From Paenibacillus sp. FSL H8-0048 (GTDB taxonomy: Bacteria; Bacillota; Bacilli; Paenibacillales; Paenibacillaceae): DNA of 64,000 nucleotides. Positions 55,210 through 63,612 of this stretch are shown one piece after another (within the stretch, counting starts at the first letter, position 1; every line of letters begins with the position of its first letter). Where the stretch lies: the NCBI RefSeq assembly GCF_038002825.1, contig NZ_JBBODF010000001.1:3472001-3536000 (forward strand). Direction: 5' to 3'. The notes under the pieces are model-generated. The model worked only from the letters and a program-made list of their open reading frames with translations. It was not told the origin of the DNA and searched no databases. Position numbers and translations under genes: made by a program.

Positions 55210-56400
55210 TCAGGATACCGATGGCCGTCCACCGTACCACGCCAGAAAAGCCTCCGCCACTGCCTCGCCCGCCGCACCGTTCGGATGCGGGTCGAACTCG
55301 TCGCTCATGTATTCCGGCTTAATTCTATGGTCAGCGGGAGCCGCAACAGAGAGCACGGTGGCCATGTCGAATACACGGTCCACTCCGGCCGGAGGGCTCG
55401 TACGAATGCAATCATTGACTTTGCGCCAATGGGCTTCCCGCTCCCCCTCGAAATTGAAAGGTGGCACCGTACTGAGAATTATCGCTGCCTCCGGCTGTGC
55501 TTCCTTGATGCTGGAGATAATGTGTGCGAGGTCCCCCAGCAGTTCATCTGCCGAGCGCTGGCCGATATCCAGATCATTCACGCCCAGCACGATCAGCACT
55601 TCATCCCCCTGCTGCGCCTTATGCAGCCAGGGACCGTCTGTGGCGACATCGTAAGCCCGGCCCCAGCCGGAGCCGATGTTCCACAGTCCGAACTGTGTGC
55701 CCAGCCCCTCTGCAATTCTTGCCGCCCAGTATGTGTATTGATTCTTGGCCGTCCGTACGCCCTGCGTGATGGAATCACCCAGGAATACCAGCTTCCTCGT
55801 TACGTCCTTCTTGTAGCCCAGGAAGCTTGGAAGCACCTGGAGCTTATCCGATACGCTGAATCCGGCCGCCGACTCTTGAGCAGCCAGATGGCCCGGTGCA
55901 TCATAGCCGGAGACCAGCATTCCCTCTACATTGTAGGGGAAGGACTTGCCTGCGTCAGCCGTCTTCAAGGTCCAGGTGAAGGCCAGCATATGGCCCTCCG
56001 GCAGCTCCAGAAGCGCCTCGTCGCTCCAGAACTGCTCGCCCGGCTCCACACACCGCGACCGTTCGCCGCTGAAGGTAACCGGCACCTGTGAGCCCGGCAC
56101 AATGCTGCCATCCGGTGCGGCGCCGCCATCGGCGACATATGCCGCTTCGACGCTCCACTCGCCCCCCGGTTCACTGGCTACGGCATCCGCGCCCAGATCC
56201 CAGGTCGAATCCACCGCGTTGCTGTACCAGAACTTCAGAGTCAGCCTGCCATTCTCCCGCAGCCGGATATAGGTGCGGTACGTATGGATGAACGCCTCCG
56301 GCGCGTTCATAATGTAGTTGGCGGCTGTAGACAACGCGGTGGCCGAGGTGAACTCCGGCTGGCTCAGCACTCCGCTTGAATTGTTCTCACTATTGTTCAT
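55210..56400 (-). CDS. SGNH/GDSL-family esterase
   Basis: 396 residues from ATG 56400 (AAGGAG 9 bases upstream); an in-frame extension to 56514 lacks such a site. An N-terminal beta-sandwich (about 1-200) is followed by an SGNH hydrolase domain: block I KLVFLGDSITQG with the nucleophile Ser, block III VLGVNDLD, and block V DPHPNGAAGE with the catalytic Asp/His. Likely removes acetyl groups from a carbohydrate. No signal peptide. Sits just downstream of the GH31 gene on the same strand, so it may de-acetylate imported oligosaccharides. Confidence 0.88.
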   Translation of the reverse strand: MNNSENNSSGVLSQPEFTSATALSTAANYIMNAPEAFIHTYRTYIRLRENGRLTLKFWYSNAVDSTWDLGADAVASEPGGEWSVEAAYVADGGAAPDGSIVPGSQVPVTFSGERSRCVEPGEQFWSDEALLELPEGHMLAFTWTLKTADAGKSFPYNVEGMLVSGYDAPGHLAAQESAAGFSVSDKLQVLPSFLGYKKDVTRKLVFLGDSITQGVRTAKNQYTYWAARIAEGLGTQFGLWNIGSGWGRAYDVATDGPWLHKAQQGDEVLIVLGVNDLDIGQRSADELLGDLAHIISSIKEAQPEAAIILSTVPPFNFEGEREAHWRKVNDCIRTSPPAGVDRVFDMATVLSVAAPADHRIKPEYMSDEFDPHPNGAAGEAVAEAFLAWYGGRPSVS

Positions 56401-56607
56401 AGTCATCGACTCCTTCTTTATTCTGATGTTGCTTCTCTGGCTGATGGGTGGGGGTAGGGCGGCTGGTGCTGTACAGAAACTTAACTCGACACTAACTTGA
56501 CCCAACTTTGACACGACTTCGACCCGACTGGCCCAACTTCTGTCTGGCTTCCTCCCGGCTGTAGCTCGCCTTTGACCAAGCTTTGCCCCGGCTCCTGCCC
56601 GACTTAT

Positions 56608-56780
56608 GTTGCATTATCTGCAACACTGATGCCTGTGAAACCCACTATTTTAGTACAATGTTGCACAAAATGCAGCAATTTCGCCACTTGTTCGCTCTGA
56701 GAAGCTGAAATGCTGCATTTTTGACAACAATTCGCTATAGCCCTGCTCCTACTGAGGGGAATGTTGCACTTCTTGCAGCA
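56608..56780. repeat. Palindrome quartet H (spacing 51/52/51)
   Basis: Units start at 56608, 56659, 56711 and 56762: TGTTGCATTATCTGCAACA (perfect 7-bp arms), TGTTGCACAAAATGCAGCA, TGCTGCATTTTTGACAACA, TGTTGCACTTCTTGCAGCA. The middle step is 52, not 62, so this is a variant. Noncoding, between the SGNH start and the end of the GH31 gene; 56781-56953 shows nothing further. Confidence 0.85.
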
Positions 56781-56953
56781 TTTAGCCCATTGTACGCCAT
56801 AGCGACCAACAATCCCCCCAACGCCGCCAATCCCCAAAAAGCTCCCCGACCCAGGAGACGAATGTCCCCTGTCATCAGAGAGCCTGGTTACTTAAAGGCA
56901 CAGCCAAAGGCTAAGCCAGTGTTAGAGTGTGTTCATTCAGTCTTGCGGATGTC

Positions 56954-59287
56954 CTACTTCAGCTTAATCGTGAACGTTACGGACTTCTCGCCCGCGCCCG
57001 CGCCCGCGCCCACGCTCACTGTTGTCTCATCCACCTGCTCCGCACCTTCCACGGAGGCGATAGCGCCGAGGTCCTTCACCGCGAAGGTGAAGGCTTTGCC
57101 GCTGCCTTCAGCAGTTACTTTTACAGTGCTGCCGCTGCGTACAGCTTCAACCTTCAGCTCAGGAGCGCCGTGGATATCGCGCACAGTCGCCGCCGCAGAC
57201 TTGCCGTCCTCCAGGGAGTACAAGCCGAACTTCACGCCATCGGCAAAATCATAATCCGGACGGCTGTCCTCACTGCCCACAGCCAGCAGAGTGTTCGGCC
57301 GCACGAACAGCGGCAGGCTGAAGAAGTCATGCTTCTCCTTGCGCCATGCTCCGCCCTGGACGGTCTCACCGTTCAACAGATGTGTCCAGCGTCCGGCCGG
57401 CAGGTAGTACTTCACTTCGCCGTTCTCCTGGAAGATCGGAGCGACCAGCAGGGAATCGCCCAGCATGTACTGGCGGTCCAGCACCTCACAGGTCGGATCT
57501 TCCGGGAACTCCATCACCATCGCACGCATTGAAGCCCAGCCCTGCTCATGCGCCTGTCCGGCGACATCATACAGGTACGGCATCAGGCTGCACTTGAGCT
57601 TGGTGAAGAAGCGGGTAACGTCAACAGCTTCGTCGTCGTACGCCCAAGGCACACGGTACGAGGTGCTGCCGTGCAGGCGGCTGTGGCTGGAGAGCAGGCC
57701 GAAGGCCAGCCAGCGCTTGAACACATGCGCCGGAGCGGTGTTCTCGAATCCGCCGATGTCATGGCTCCAGAAGCCGAAGCCGGACAATCCGAGCGACAGG
57801 CCGCCACGCAGGCTCTCTGCCATCGATTCATAGTCAGCGTAGCAATCGCCGCCCCAGTGAACCGGGAACTGCTGCCCGCCGGCGGTGGCGGAGCGTGCGA
57901 AGACGGCAGCTTCATTTTTGCCGAGCTTCTCTTCCAATACCTCGAACACTACCTTGTTATATAACTGGGTGTAATAGTTATGCATCTTGTAAGGGTCGGA
58001 GCCGTCAAAGTATACTACATCGGTCGGAATCCGTTCGCCGAAGTCCGTCTTGAAGCTGTCTACGCCCATGTCCACCAGGTCACGCAGGTAACCGGCATAC
58101 CATTCACAAGCCGCAGGGTTCGTGAAGTCGACCAGGCCCATGCCCGCTTGCCAGAGGTCGGTCTGGTAGACGTCGCCGTTGGCTTTTTTGAGCAGGTAAC
58201 CGTTCTTGCGGCCTTCTTCAAACAGCGGGGAGCGCTGTCCGATATAAGAGTTGATCCAGACGCAAATCTTCAGTCCCTTGTCGTGCAGGCGCTTCAGCAT
58301 CCCCACCGGGTCCGGAAACACACGGGAATCCCACTGGAAATCCGTCCATTGATACTCGCGCATCCAGAAGCAGTCGAAGTGGAACACATGCAGCGGCAGA
58401 TCGCGCTCTGCCATCCCTTCCACGAAGGAGTTCACCGTAGCTTCATCGTAATCTGTAGTGAACGAAGTCGTCAGCCACAGGCCGAAGGTCCAGGCTGGTG
58501 GCAGCGCAGGCTTGCCGGTCAGGGAGGTGTATTTAGTAATGACCTCTTTAATCGTCGGCCCTTCAATCACGAAGTATTCCAGGCTCTCGCCCGCTACGCT
58601 GAACTGGGCCTTCTTCACCTTCTCAGACGCAATCTCATACGACACCAGCTCCGGCTGGTTCACGAAGACGCCGTAGCCCTTGCTCGTCACATAGAACGGA
58701 ACGTTCTTGTACGCCTGCTCGGAGCTTGTACCGCCGTCTTTGTTCCACAGATCGACCACCTGGCCGTTTTTGACAAAAGCCGTAAAGCGCTCGCCCAGAC
58801 CATACACGAATTCACCGACGCCTAAGTCCAGCTCCTCACGCATGAAGGTGTTGCCGTCCTGATCCGTGATATAGGCCATCGATTTGTAACCGCTGCCGGT
58901 AATGCGCTCGTCGCCGCGGTAGAAGTCCACAGACCAGTGAGTCCCCTTGTTGATGACCACGCGGAGTCCGCCGCTGATCAGCACCGTCTGCTCTTCACTC
59001 TCTTCCACCTGAACATGATCGCCCGTTCCCTCCGTCAGCTCGAACGAAGGTCCGCGCGGAATCACGCCGTCGTTATGAATAATTTTGACGCCTACCACAC
59101 CCGGAAGCGGGGAATGGAATTTCACCGTCAGCAGCGTCGAGTTGAGTGTCGCCGAACGTCCCGTGATGGGGGTCGTCTGCGTGATGGCGGTTAGGCCTTC
59201 CTCCGTTTTCTCTACTACATAGTTCTGCACTGCACCATTGATTGTAATGCCGTCACGAACCAGCCATAAGCCGTCTGTAAATTTCAT
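56954..59287 (-). CDS. yicI: GH31 alpha-xylosidase (YicI-like)
   Basis: 777 residues from ATG 59287 (MKFTDGLWLVRDGI, matching the YicI start); the upstream in-frame ATG at 59329 adds 14 residues without homology. Removes alpha-linked xylose, e.g. isoprimeverose units of xyloglucan oligosaccharides. N-terminal beta-sandwich to about 245, catalytic barrel with nucleophile Asp in DSFKTDFGERIPTDVVYFDG (about 404-423) and acid/base Asp in HWGGDCYADYESMAESLRGG (about 475-495). The KTDFGERIPTDV text favours alpha-xylosidase over alpha-glucosidase. No signal peptide. Divergent AraC regulator at 59414. Confidence 0.9.
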   Translation of the reverse strand: MKFTDGLWLVRDGITINGAVQNYVVEKTEEGLTAITQTTPITGRSATLNSTLLTVKFHSPLPGVVGVKIIHNDGVIPRGPSFELTEGTGDHVQVEESEEQTVLISGGLRVVINKGTHWSVDFYRGDERITGSGYKSMAYITDQDGNTFMREELDLGVGEFVYGLGERFTAFVKNGQVVDLWNKDGGTSSEQAYKNVPFYVTSKGYGVFVNQPELVSYEIASEKVKKAQFSVAGESLEYFVIEGPTIKEVITKYTSLTGKPALPPAWTFGLWLTTSFTTDYDEATVNSFVEGMAERDLPLHVFHFDCFWMREYQWTDFQWDSRVFPDPVGMLKRLHDKGLKICVWINSYIGQRSPLFEEGRKNGYLLKKANGDVYQTDLWQAGMGLVDFTNPAACEWYAGYLRDLVDMGVDSFKTDFGERIPTDVVYFDGSDPYKMHNYYTQLYNKVVFEVLEEKLGKNEAAVFARSATAGGQQFPVHWGGDCYADYESMAESLRGGLSLGLSGFGFWSHDIGGFENTAPAHVFKRWLAFGLLSSHSRLHGSTSYRVPWAYDDEAVDVTRFFTKLKCSLMPYLYDVAGQAHEQGWASMRAMVMEFPEDPTCEVLDRQYMLGDSLLVAPIFQENGEVKYYLPAGRWTHLLNGETVQGGAWRKEKHDFFSLPLFVRPNTLLAVGSEDSRPDYDFADGVKFGLYSLEDGKSAAATVRDIHGAPELKVEAVRSGSTVKVTAEGSGKAFTFAVKDLGAIASVEGAEQVDETTVSVGAGAGAGEKSVTFTIKLK

Positions 59288-59413
59288 ATGTGCACTTGCC
59301 ACCCTTCGATTTGGTGTATATAGTTGCATTATACCGATAATAAAATCTCAAAACTAATAATATATAGCTTATTTATAACACTATTCTGACGTCATCTTAC
59401 AAGGAGGCCCCTA

Positions 59414-60331
59414 ATGGACCGCACCTCGCAGCGCTTGCTCAAAGAAGACCGCGAACACGGGGATGTCATGTTCCCCCTGGCTGCCTACTGGATCGACCTT
59501 CCCGCCGGAGCGCATGTCCTGGACACCCACTGGCATGAGGAAGCCGAGTTCTTCCTGCTGCTGGAAGGCGAGATTCTGTTTCAGGTGGACAGCGACTATT
59601 TCACGCTTCGTCCCGGTGAGGCTGTGTTCATTGAATCCGGCGATATCCACGCCGCTCACGCGCTTACGGAGACCCCCTGCCGCTTCTGCGCCCTTGTCTT
59701 CCACCCCGACCTGCTGGCCAGCGCGCAATATGATACCATCCAGCAGAGCGTCATTCTGCCGCTTCAGGAGAAACGCCAGAGCTTTCCGCGTCACCTCACC
59801 CCTTCTGTTCCCTGGCAGGCGGAGCTGCTGCTGCATCTGAACCGCATGATGAACGCGTATGCTCAACAAATGCCCGGATTCGAAGCTTTTATGAAGGGAA
59901 CCCTGCTAATTATGCTCTCACAGATTGCGCCGCCGGGACGTTCGGTGAACCACAGCCCCTCGGAGGGAGCGGATAACACGAAGGCAGACCGGCTGAAGAA
60001 GATCATTGTCTATATCCAGGACAACTACCAGGAGCCGATCCGCACCCGGGACCTGTCGGGGCTGATTCCGATGAGCGAGGGGCAATTCTGCCGGTTTTTC
60101 AAAAGCATGACCCGCAAGACGCCCGTCGATTACATCAACTCCTACCGGGTCCGCCAGGCCGCAGCCCTGCTGAAGCAGGGGGACCGCAAAATCTCAGATA
60201 TTGCCATGGATGTCGGCTTCGACAACGTCAGCTACTTCATCAAAGTGTTCCGCAAAGTCATGAACTGCTCGCCCTCAGAATTCCGCAAGGACGCCAGTCC
60301 CTTCGCCGGGCAGAATCAGCTTTATCCGTAG
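59414..60331 (+). CDS. AraC-family transcriptional regulator (cupin + double HTH)
   Basis: 305 residues, ATG with AAGGAGG 6 bases upstream. Cupin sensor (about 20-95: HVLDTHWHEEAEFFLLLEGE, GEAVFIESGDIHAAHAL) then AraC domain (about 205-300: IRTRDLSGLIPMSEGQFCRF, KISDIAMDVGFDNVSYFIKV). Divergent from the GH31 gene and probably its regulator; the A+T-rich gap carries both promoters. Confidence 0.9.
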   Translation: MDRTSQRLLKEDREHGDVMFPLAAYWIDLPAGAHVLDTHWHEEAEFFLLLEGEILFQVDSDYFTLRPGEAVFIESGDIHAAHALTETPCRFCALVFHPDLLASAQYDTIQQSVILPLQEKRQSFPRHLTPSVPWQAELLLHLNRMMNAYAQQMPGFEAFMKGTLLIMLSQIAPPGRSVNHSPSEGADNTKADRLKKIIVYIQDNYQEPIRTRDLSGLIPMSEGQFCRFFKSMTRKTPVDYINSYRVRQAAALLKQGDRKISDIAMDVGFDNVSYFIKVFRKVMNCSPSEFRKDASPFAGQNQLYP

Positions 60332-60403
60332 GCTGAACCCCGCTACCTTTCTTTTTCCTGCTTACGGTTGCCCGGATACGTTTAAGTTAGGGTATGGATG
60401 ACC

Positions 60404-60457
60404 ACGGCACTGCCGCTTCAGCGGTGGCTTAGTGGCCCATTCGGGTGGACATGCCGT
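60404..60457 (+). ncRNA. Possible structured leader of the NTF2-like gene
   Basis: ACGGCA (60404-60409) pairs with TGCCGT (60452-60457), enclosing two hairpins (CCGC-TTCA-GCGG and CCC-ATTC-GGG): a three-way junction 35 bases before the start codon. No T-run follows. It does not match a riboswitch class I recognise. Could be chance. Confidence 0.35.
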
Positions 60458-60491
60458 TCCCCACTAATCTACTTACAGGAGGCAGATATTC

Positions 60492-60842
60492 ATGAATCAA
60501 CATGTTACCTTGCCAATTGAGGTACAGGACTTCTACAATGCAGTGAACCAATACCAGCCCGACGCTCTGATCGAATTGTTCGCTCCCGGCGCTACCGTGA
60601 AGGATAACGGGAAGTCGGCCGAAGGCACAGAAGCCATTGCAGCTTGGGGAGAATCCGAACTATTCTCTGCCAAGGTCCGCTTTACTATTATGGAAATTGA
60701 AGAAGTTCAGGGCCGCATTGCAGTGACAGCCGAAATGGAGGGGGAGTTCAACAAGAACCGCGTTCCCGCCCCGCAGCAGTTCACCCATGAATTCAAGGTA
60801 CACGGCGGCAAAATCAGCGAGCTGATCATCACGCTAAAATAA
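60492..60842 (+). CDS. NTF2-like (SnoaL-type) nuclear transport factor-fold protein
   Basis: 116 residues, ATG with AGGAGG upstream. IEVQDFYNAVNQYQPDALIELFAPGATVKDNGKSAEGTEAI is a typical NTF2/SnoaL start, followed by strands RFTIMEIEEVQGRIAVTAEM and FKVHGGKISELIITLK. Small ligand-binding or enzymatic alpha+beta barrel; ligand unknown. Monocistronic. Confidence 0.85.
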   Translation: MNQHVTLPIEVQDFYNAVNQYQPDALIELFAPGATVKDNGKSAEGTEAIAAWGESELFSAKVRFTIMEIEEVQGRIAVTAEMEGEFNKNRVPAPQQFTHEFKVHGGKISELIITLK

Positions 60843-60860
60843 GCTTTGAATGAAGCAAAA

Positions 60861-60923
60861 AAAGAAATCGTTCCTTCGGAAGATTGGGCTGCCGCCCAGC
60901 CCTTTCAAAGGAGCGATTTCTTT
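60861..60923. terminator. Bidirectional terminator of NTF2-like and kinase genes
   Basis: AAAGAAATCG (60861-60870) pairs with CGATTTCTTT (60914-60923) with a GC-rich inner part. A-run and T-run flank both sides. The right arm overlaps the last codons of the kinase gene. Confidence 0.65.
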
Positions 60924-61837
60924 GGTATGGGACAATCCTCCGGGAAGGCAAAGGACAGCCGGAATTGTCCGCCGTCCAGCGCAGCCTCAAGGCTGCCTCC
61001 CTGCCTCTCTACCAGCTGCTTCACAATGGCGAGGCCCAGGCCGAGCTGGCCGCTTGACCGCGAAGGGTCACTGGTGTAGGTCCGTTCGAACAGCCTGGGC
61101 AGATCTGCCCTGCGGATGTACTCCGTTTCATTGGCGAACACAATCCTAACCCGGTGCTCTTCCGTATACAGCGAAATGGTCAAGCCATTCTTGCCGTAAC
61201 GCAGCACATTCTGCAGCACATTGGAGAAGATGCGGATCATGGCTTTTTCATCCAGGGGAATTGCCTTGACGTTCTCATCCAGATGAAGCTGCACCTCGAT
61301 GCCCTTCTGCTCAAAGTCGGGATGAAACGCCAGGATCACTTCGCTCAGCAGACTGTAGAGATAGATCGGCTGACTGTCCAAAGGAGAGTCCCCCGAATCC
61401 ATACTGGATAATTCATAGAACGCTTCTACAATATTATTCATGACTGACATCTTATGCATGATAATCTCCATATATTGCTGCCGCTCGGCCTCGGGGACAA
61501 GGGGATCTTTCAGCAGAGAGGCATATCCCTGCATAGACGTAAGCGGAGTCCGGAGATCATGGGACAGATTGGTGATCTCTTCCTTCACGGCGTGCTCTCT
61601 CGACCGGTGGATCACCCGCTCCTTCTGGCGCTGGTCCAGCAGCCGGTTAATGCCCACTACCAACTGCTCGATTTCCTTGCCCGGCAGGGGCAGCTTGACG
61701 TGAAGATGCTGCTGGGAGGACGACTCCGCATCCGCCAGTTGCCGCCGCACTTGGATAATGCTCTGCCGTTGCAGCAGATACACAAGGAGTATACATACAG
61801 CAGACAGAGCGGCAATGATGGCTATAGCAAGATACAT
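60905..61837 (-). CDS. Sensor histidine kinase of an ABC-transporter-linked system
   Basis: 310 residues from ATG 61837 (AAGGAGG 8 bases upstream; an upstream extension to 61939 has no such site). One membrane helix (about 2-24) and no sizeable external domain, then HAMP-like region, H-box ITNLSHDLRTPLTSMQG (His near 95), N-box IRIFSNVLQNVLRYGK and G2 GQLGLGLAIVKQLVERQGG. The short sensor plus adjacent ABC transporter suggests antibiotic or lantibiotic response, sensing through the transporter. Last gene of the operon, 26 bp after the permease. Confidence 0.88.
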   Translation of the reverse strand: MYLAIAIIAALSAVCILLVYLLQRQSIIQVRRQLADAESSSQQHLHVKLPLPGKEIEQLVVGINRLLDQRQKERVIHRSREHAVKEEITNLSHDLRTPLTSMQGYASLLKDPLVPEAERQQYMEIIMHKMSVMNNIVEAFYELSSMDSGDSPLDSQPIYLYSLLSEVILAFHPDFEQKGIEVQLHLDENVKAIPLDEKAMIRIFSNVLQNVLRYGKNGLTISLYTEEHRVRIVFANETEYIRRADLPRLFERTYTSDPSRSSGQLGLGLAIVKQLVERQGGSLEAALDGGQFRLSFAFPEDCPIPKKSLL

Positions 61838-61863
61838 ATGTCTTCCCTCCTTATCTGCACCTG

Positions 61864-62601
61864 TCAGAACTCTTCTTTCCTGAACAGATACAATCCCAAT
61901 ACATAAAAGAACACCGTAAACACCATTCCTGTAATCCACGGCTCCCAGACCGTATAGGTTCCTACATCGTAGGCATTGAACAGATAATAAGCCGGACTAT
62001 GGCTGTGGAGCCAGGCCGCCCAGACATACTTGCCTTTGAAAGCCCCCAGAATCATGTAGGGCAGAAAATAAATCAGCAGAAACACGGTAGTTACCTGGGC
62101 ATTCTTATTCAACACAGCGGTGAGACAGAAGTAGGTGGTTACGCCGGCAATCATCACAGGCAGCATACCTAGCAGCATCTGACAGTATTCAGTAAGCGCA
62201 TATTCATAGCTGCGGAAAAGCAGGTTCGTACCAAGCAGGACCGAGATCCCGACCAGAACAAGCGCGAACAGCAGGAAGCCGGCCAGCGTAACCAGCAGCT
62301 TGGCGGTGTAGATTGAGCGTCTGCTGAAGCCGTAGGCAACGGTATTCTTGAGTACATGCTTGTGATCGCCCATCAGGATTCCGGTGAAAATAGTCAGCAA
62401 GGCGAATACCACCGGCATCATTGCCAGCACATTACGGTAGAAGAAGCGCTCATTTCCATAGGGGAAACCCGGATCAGAATGATGGAAGACAGCGAGCGTC
62501 ACCGCGGCACCGGCCATTAACACCGCACAGAGCAGCCCGTAATAATAATAGTTCTTGGTGCGGACCCAGCGGTACTGCTCACTTTTCATCAGATTAAGCA
62601 T
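61864..62601 (-). CDS. ABC-2-type transporter permease
   Basis: 245 residues from ATG 62601 (GGGAGGTG about 6 bases upstream). Six membrane helices; starts MLNLMKSEQYRWVRTKNYYY as typical of this permease class. It overlaps the ATPase gene by 8 bp and forms the channel of the exporter. Membrane neighbours suggest lantibiotic-immunity or drug export. Confidence 0.85.
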   Translation of the reverse strand: MLNLMKSEQYRWVRTKNYYYYGLLCAVLMAGAAVTLAVFHHSDPGFPYGNERFFYRNVLAMMPVVFALLTIFTGILMGDHKHVLKNTVAYGFSRRSIYTAKLLVTLAGFLLFALVLVGISVLLGTNLLFRSYEYALTEYCQMLLGMLPVMIAGVTTYFCLTAVLNKNAQVTTVFLLIYFLPYMILGAFKGKYVWAAWLHSHSPAYYLFNAYDVGTYTVWEPWITGMVFTVFFYVLGLYLFRKEEF

Positions 62602-63517
62602 GGCGCTCACCTCCCAGCAGACCCAGGTAATATTCTTCCAGATCCCCGCCAGTGGCTGCAATGGAGAACACGCTGACGCCCTGGGCATGAAGCACCCGGT
62701 TGAGCTGATCGGTCTTATCCATACCGCCGGAGAGCAGAATCCGGTGTCCCGGCAGAATCCGGTACGGGATGCCCGGGAAATGCTTTTCCAGGGCCGTAGA
62801 GGCCTTGCCGCTGTCATCCACCACGATCTCGACACCTTTCCGGGTTTTGTGCAGCAGCTCTTCTGCCGTCAACTGCTCCACAATCCGCCCCTGGTCCATG
62901 AAAATATAACGGGTAGCCACACTCTGCAACTCAGACAATACGTGGCTGGAGATGAGAATTGTGACCTTCTTCTCGTCATTCAGGGTCTGCAGGAGCTGGC
63001 GGATCTCCGCCTTCCCCTCCGGATCAAGGCCATTGGTTGGTTCATCCAGAATCAGCAGCTCGGGGCGGGTTATCAGCGCAAGCGCGAGTCCCAGCCGCTG
63101 CTTCATGCCAAGGGAGAAGGCTTTGAATTTCTTGTTCGCGGCATGAAGCAGATTGACATCCTTGAGCGCCTGCTCAATGCACTCCTTACCGGCCAGCCCC
63201 CTCTGCTGGCGGAAATATTCCAGGTTCTGCCTGGCAGTGAAATCCGGGAAAAAAGCCGGCTCTTCAATCATCGCACCAATTCTCCGGCGCCCCTTCCGCA
63301 GACCGGCGTCATCCTGGTGTCCGTAGAGTGCAATCGTGCCAGCCGACGGAAACACCTGCTCTGTGATACATTTGAACAGCGTGGTTTTGCCTGCGCCATT
63401 TTTACCGATCAGTGCAACGATATCCCCCGACTCAATCTGCAGGTTAATATCCCGGAGCGCGTAAGCTTCCTGATAGGTTTTATTAAGCGCCTTAATCTCC
63501 AATATACAATGCATCAT
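62594..63517 (-). CDS. ABC transporter ATP-binding protein
   Basis: 307 residues from ATG 63517 (AAGGGAG 8 bases upstream). Walker A ALIGKNGAGKTTLFK, signature ALSLGMKQRLGLALALI (FSLGMKQRLG), Walker B ELLILDEPTNGLDPEG, His-switch ISSHVLSEL. The C-terminal extra domain is typical of BcrA/drug-resistance-type ATPases. Drives the adjacent permease. Confidence 0.93.
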   Translation of the reverse strand: MMHCILEIKALNKTYQEAYALRDINLQIESGDIVALIGKNGAGKTTLFKCITEQVFPSAGTIALYGHQDDAGLRKGRRRIGAMIEEPAFFPDFTARQNLEYFRQQRGLAGKECIEQALKDVNLLHAANKKFKAFSLGMKQRLGLALALITRPELLILDEPTNGLDPEGKAEIRQLLQTLNDEKKVTILISSHVLSELQSVATRYIFMDQGRIVEQLTAEELLHKTRKGVEIVVDDSGKASTALEKHFPGIPYRILPGHRILLSGGMDKTDQLNRVLHAQGVSVFSIAATGGDLEEYYLGLLGGERHA

Positions 63518-63612
63518 CGTTAAGACTCCCTTGCCGTTTGATAATTTCATTGTATAAAGAACACTCTTAATAAGCTTTAAGCAAAGTCTTAAGAAAGTAT
63601 AAAGACCTCCTC

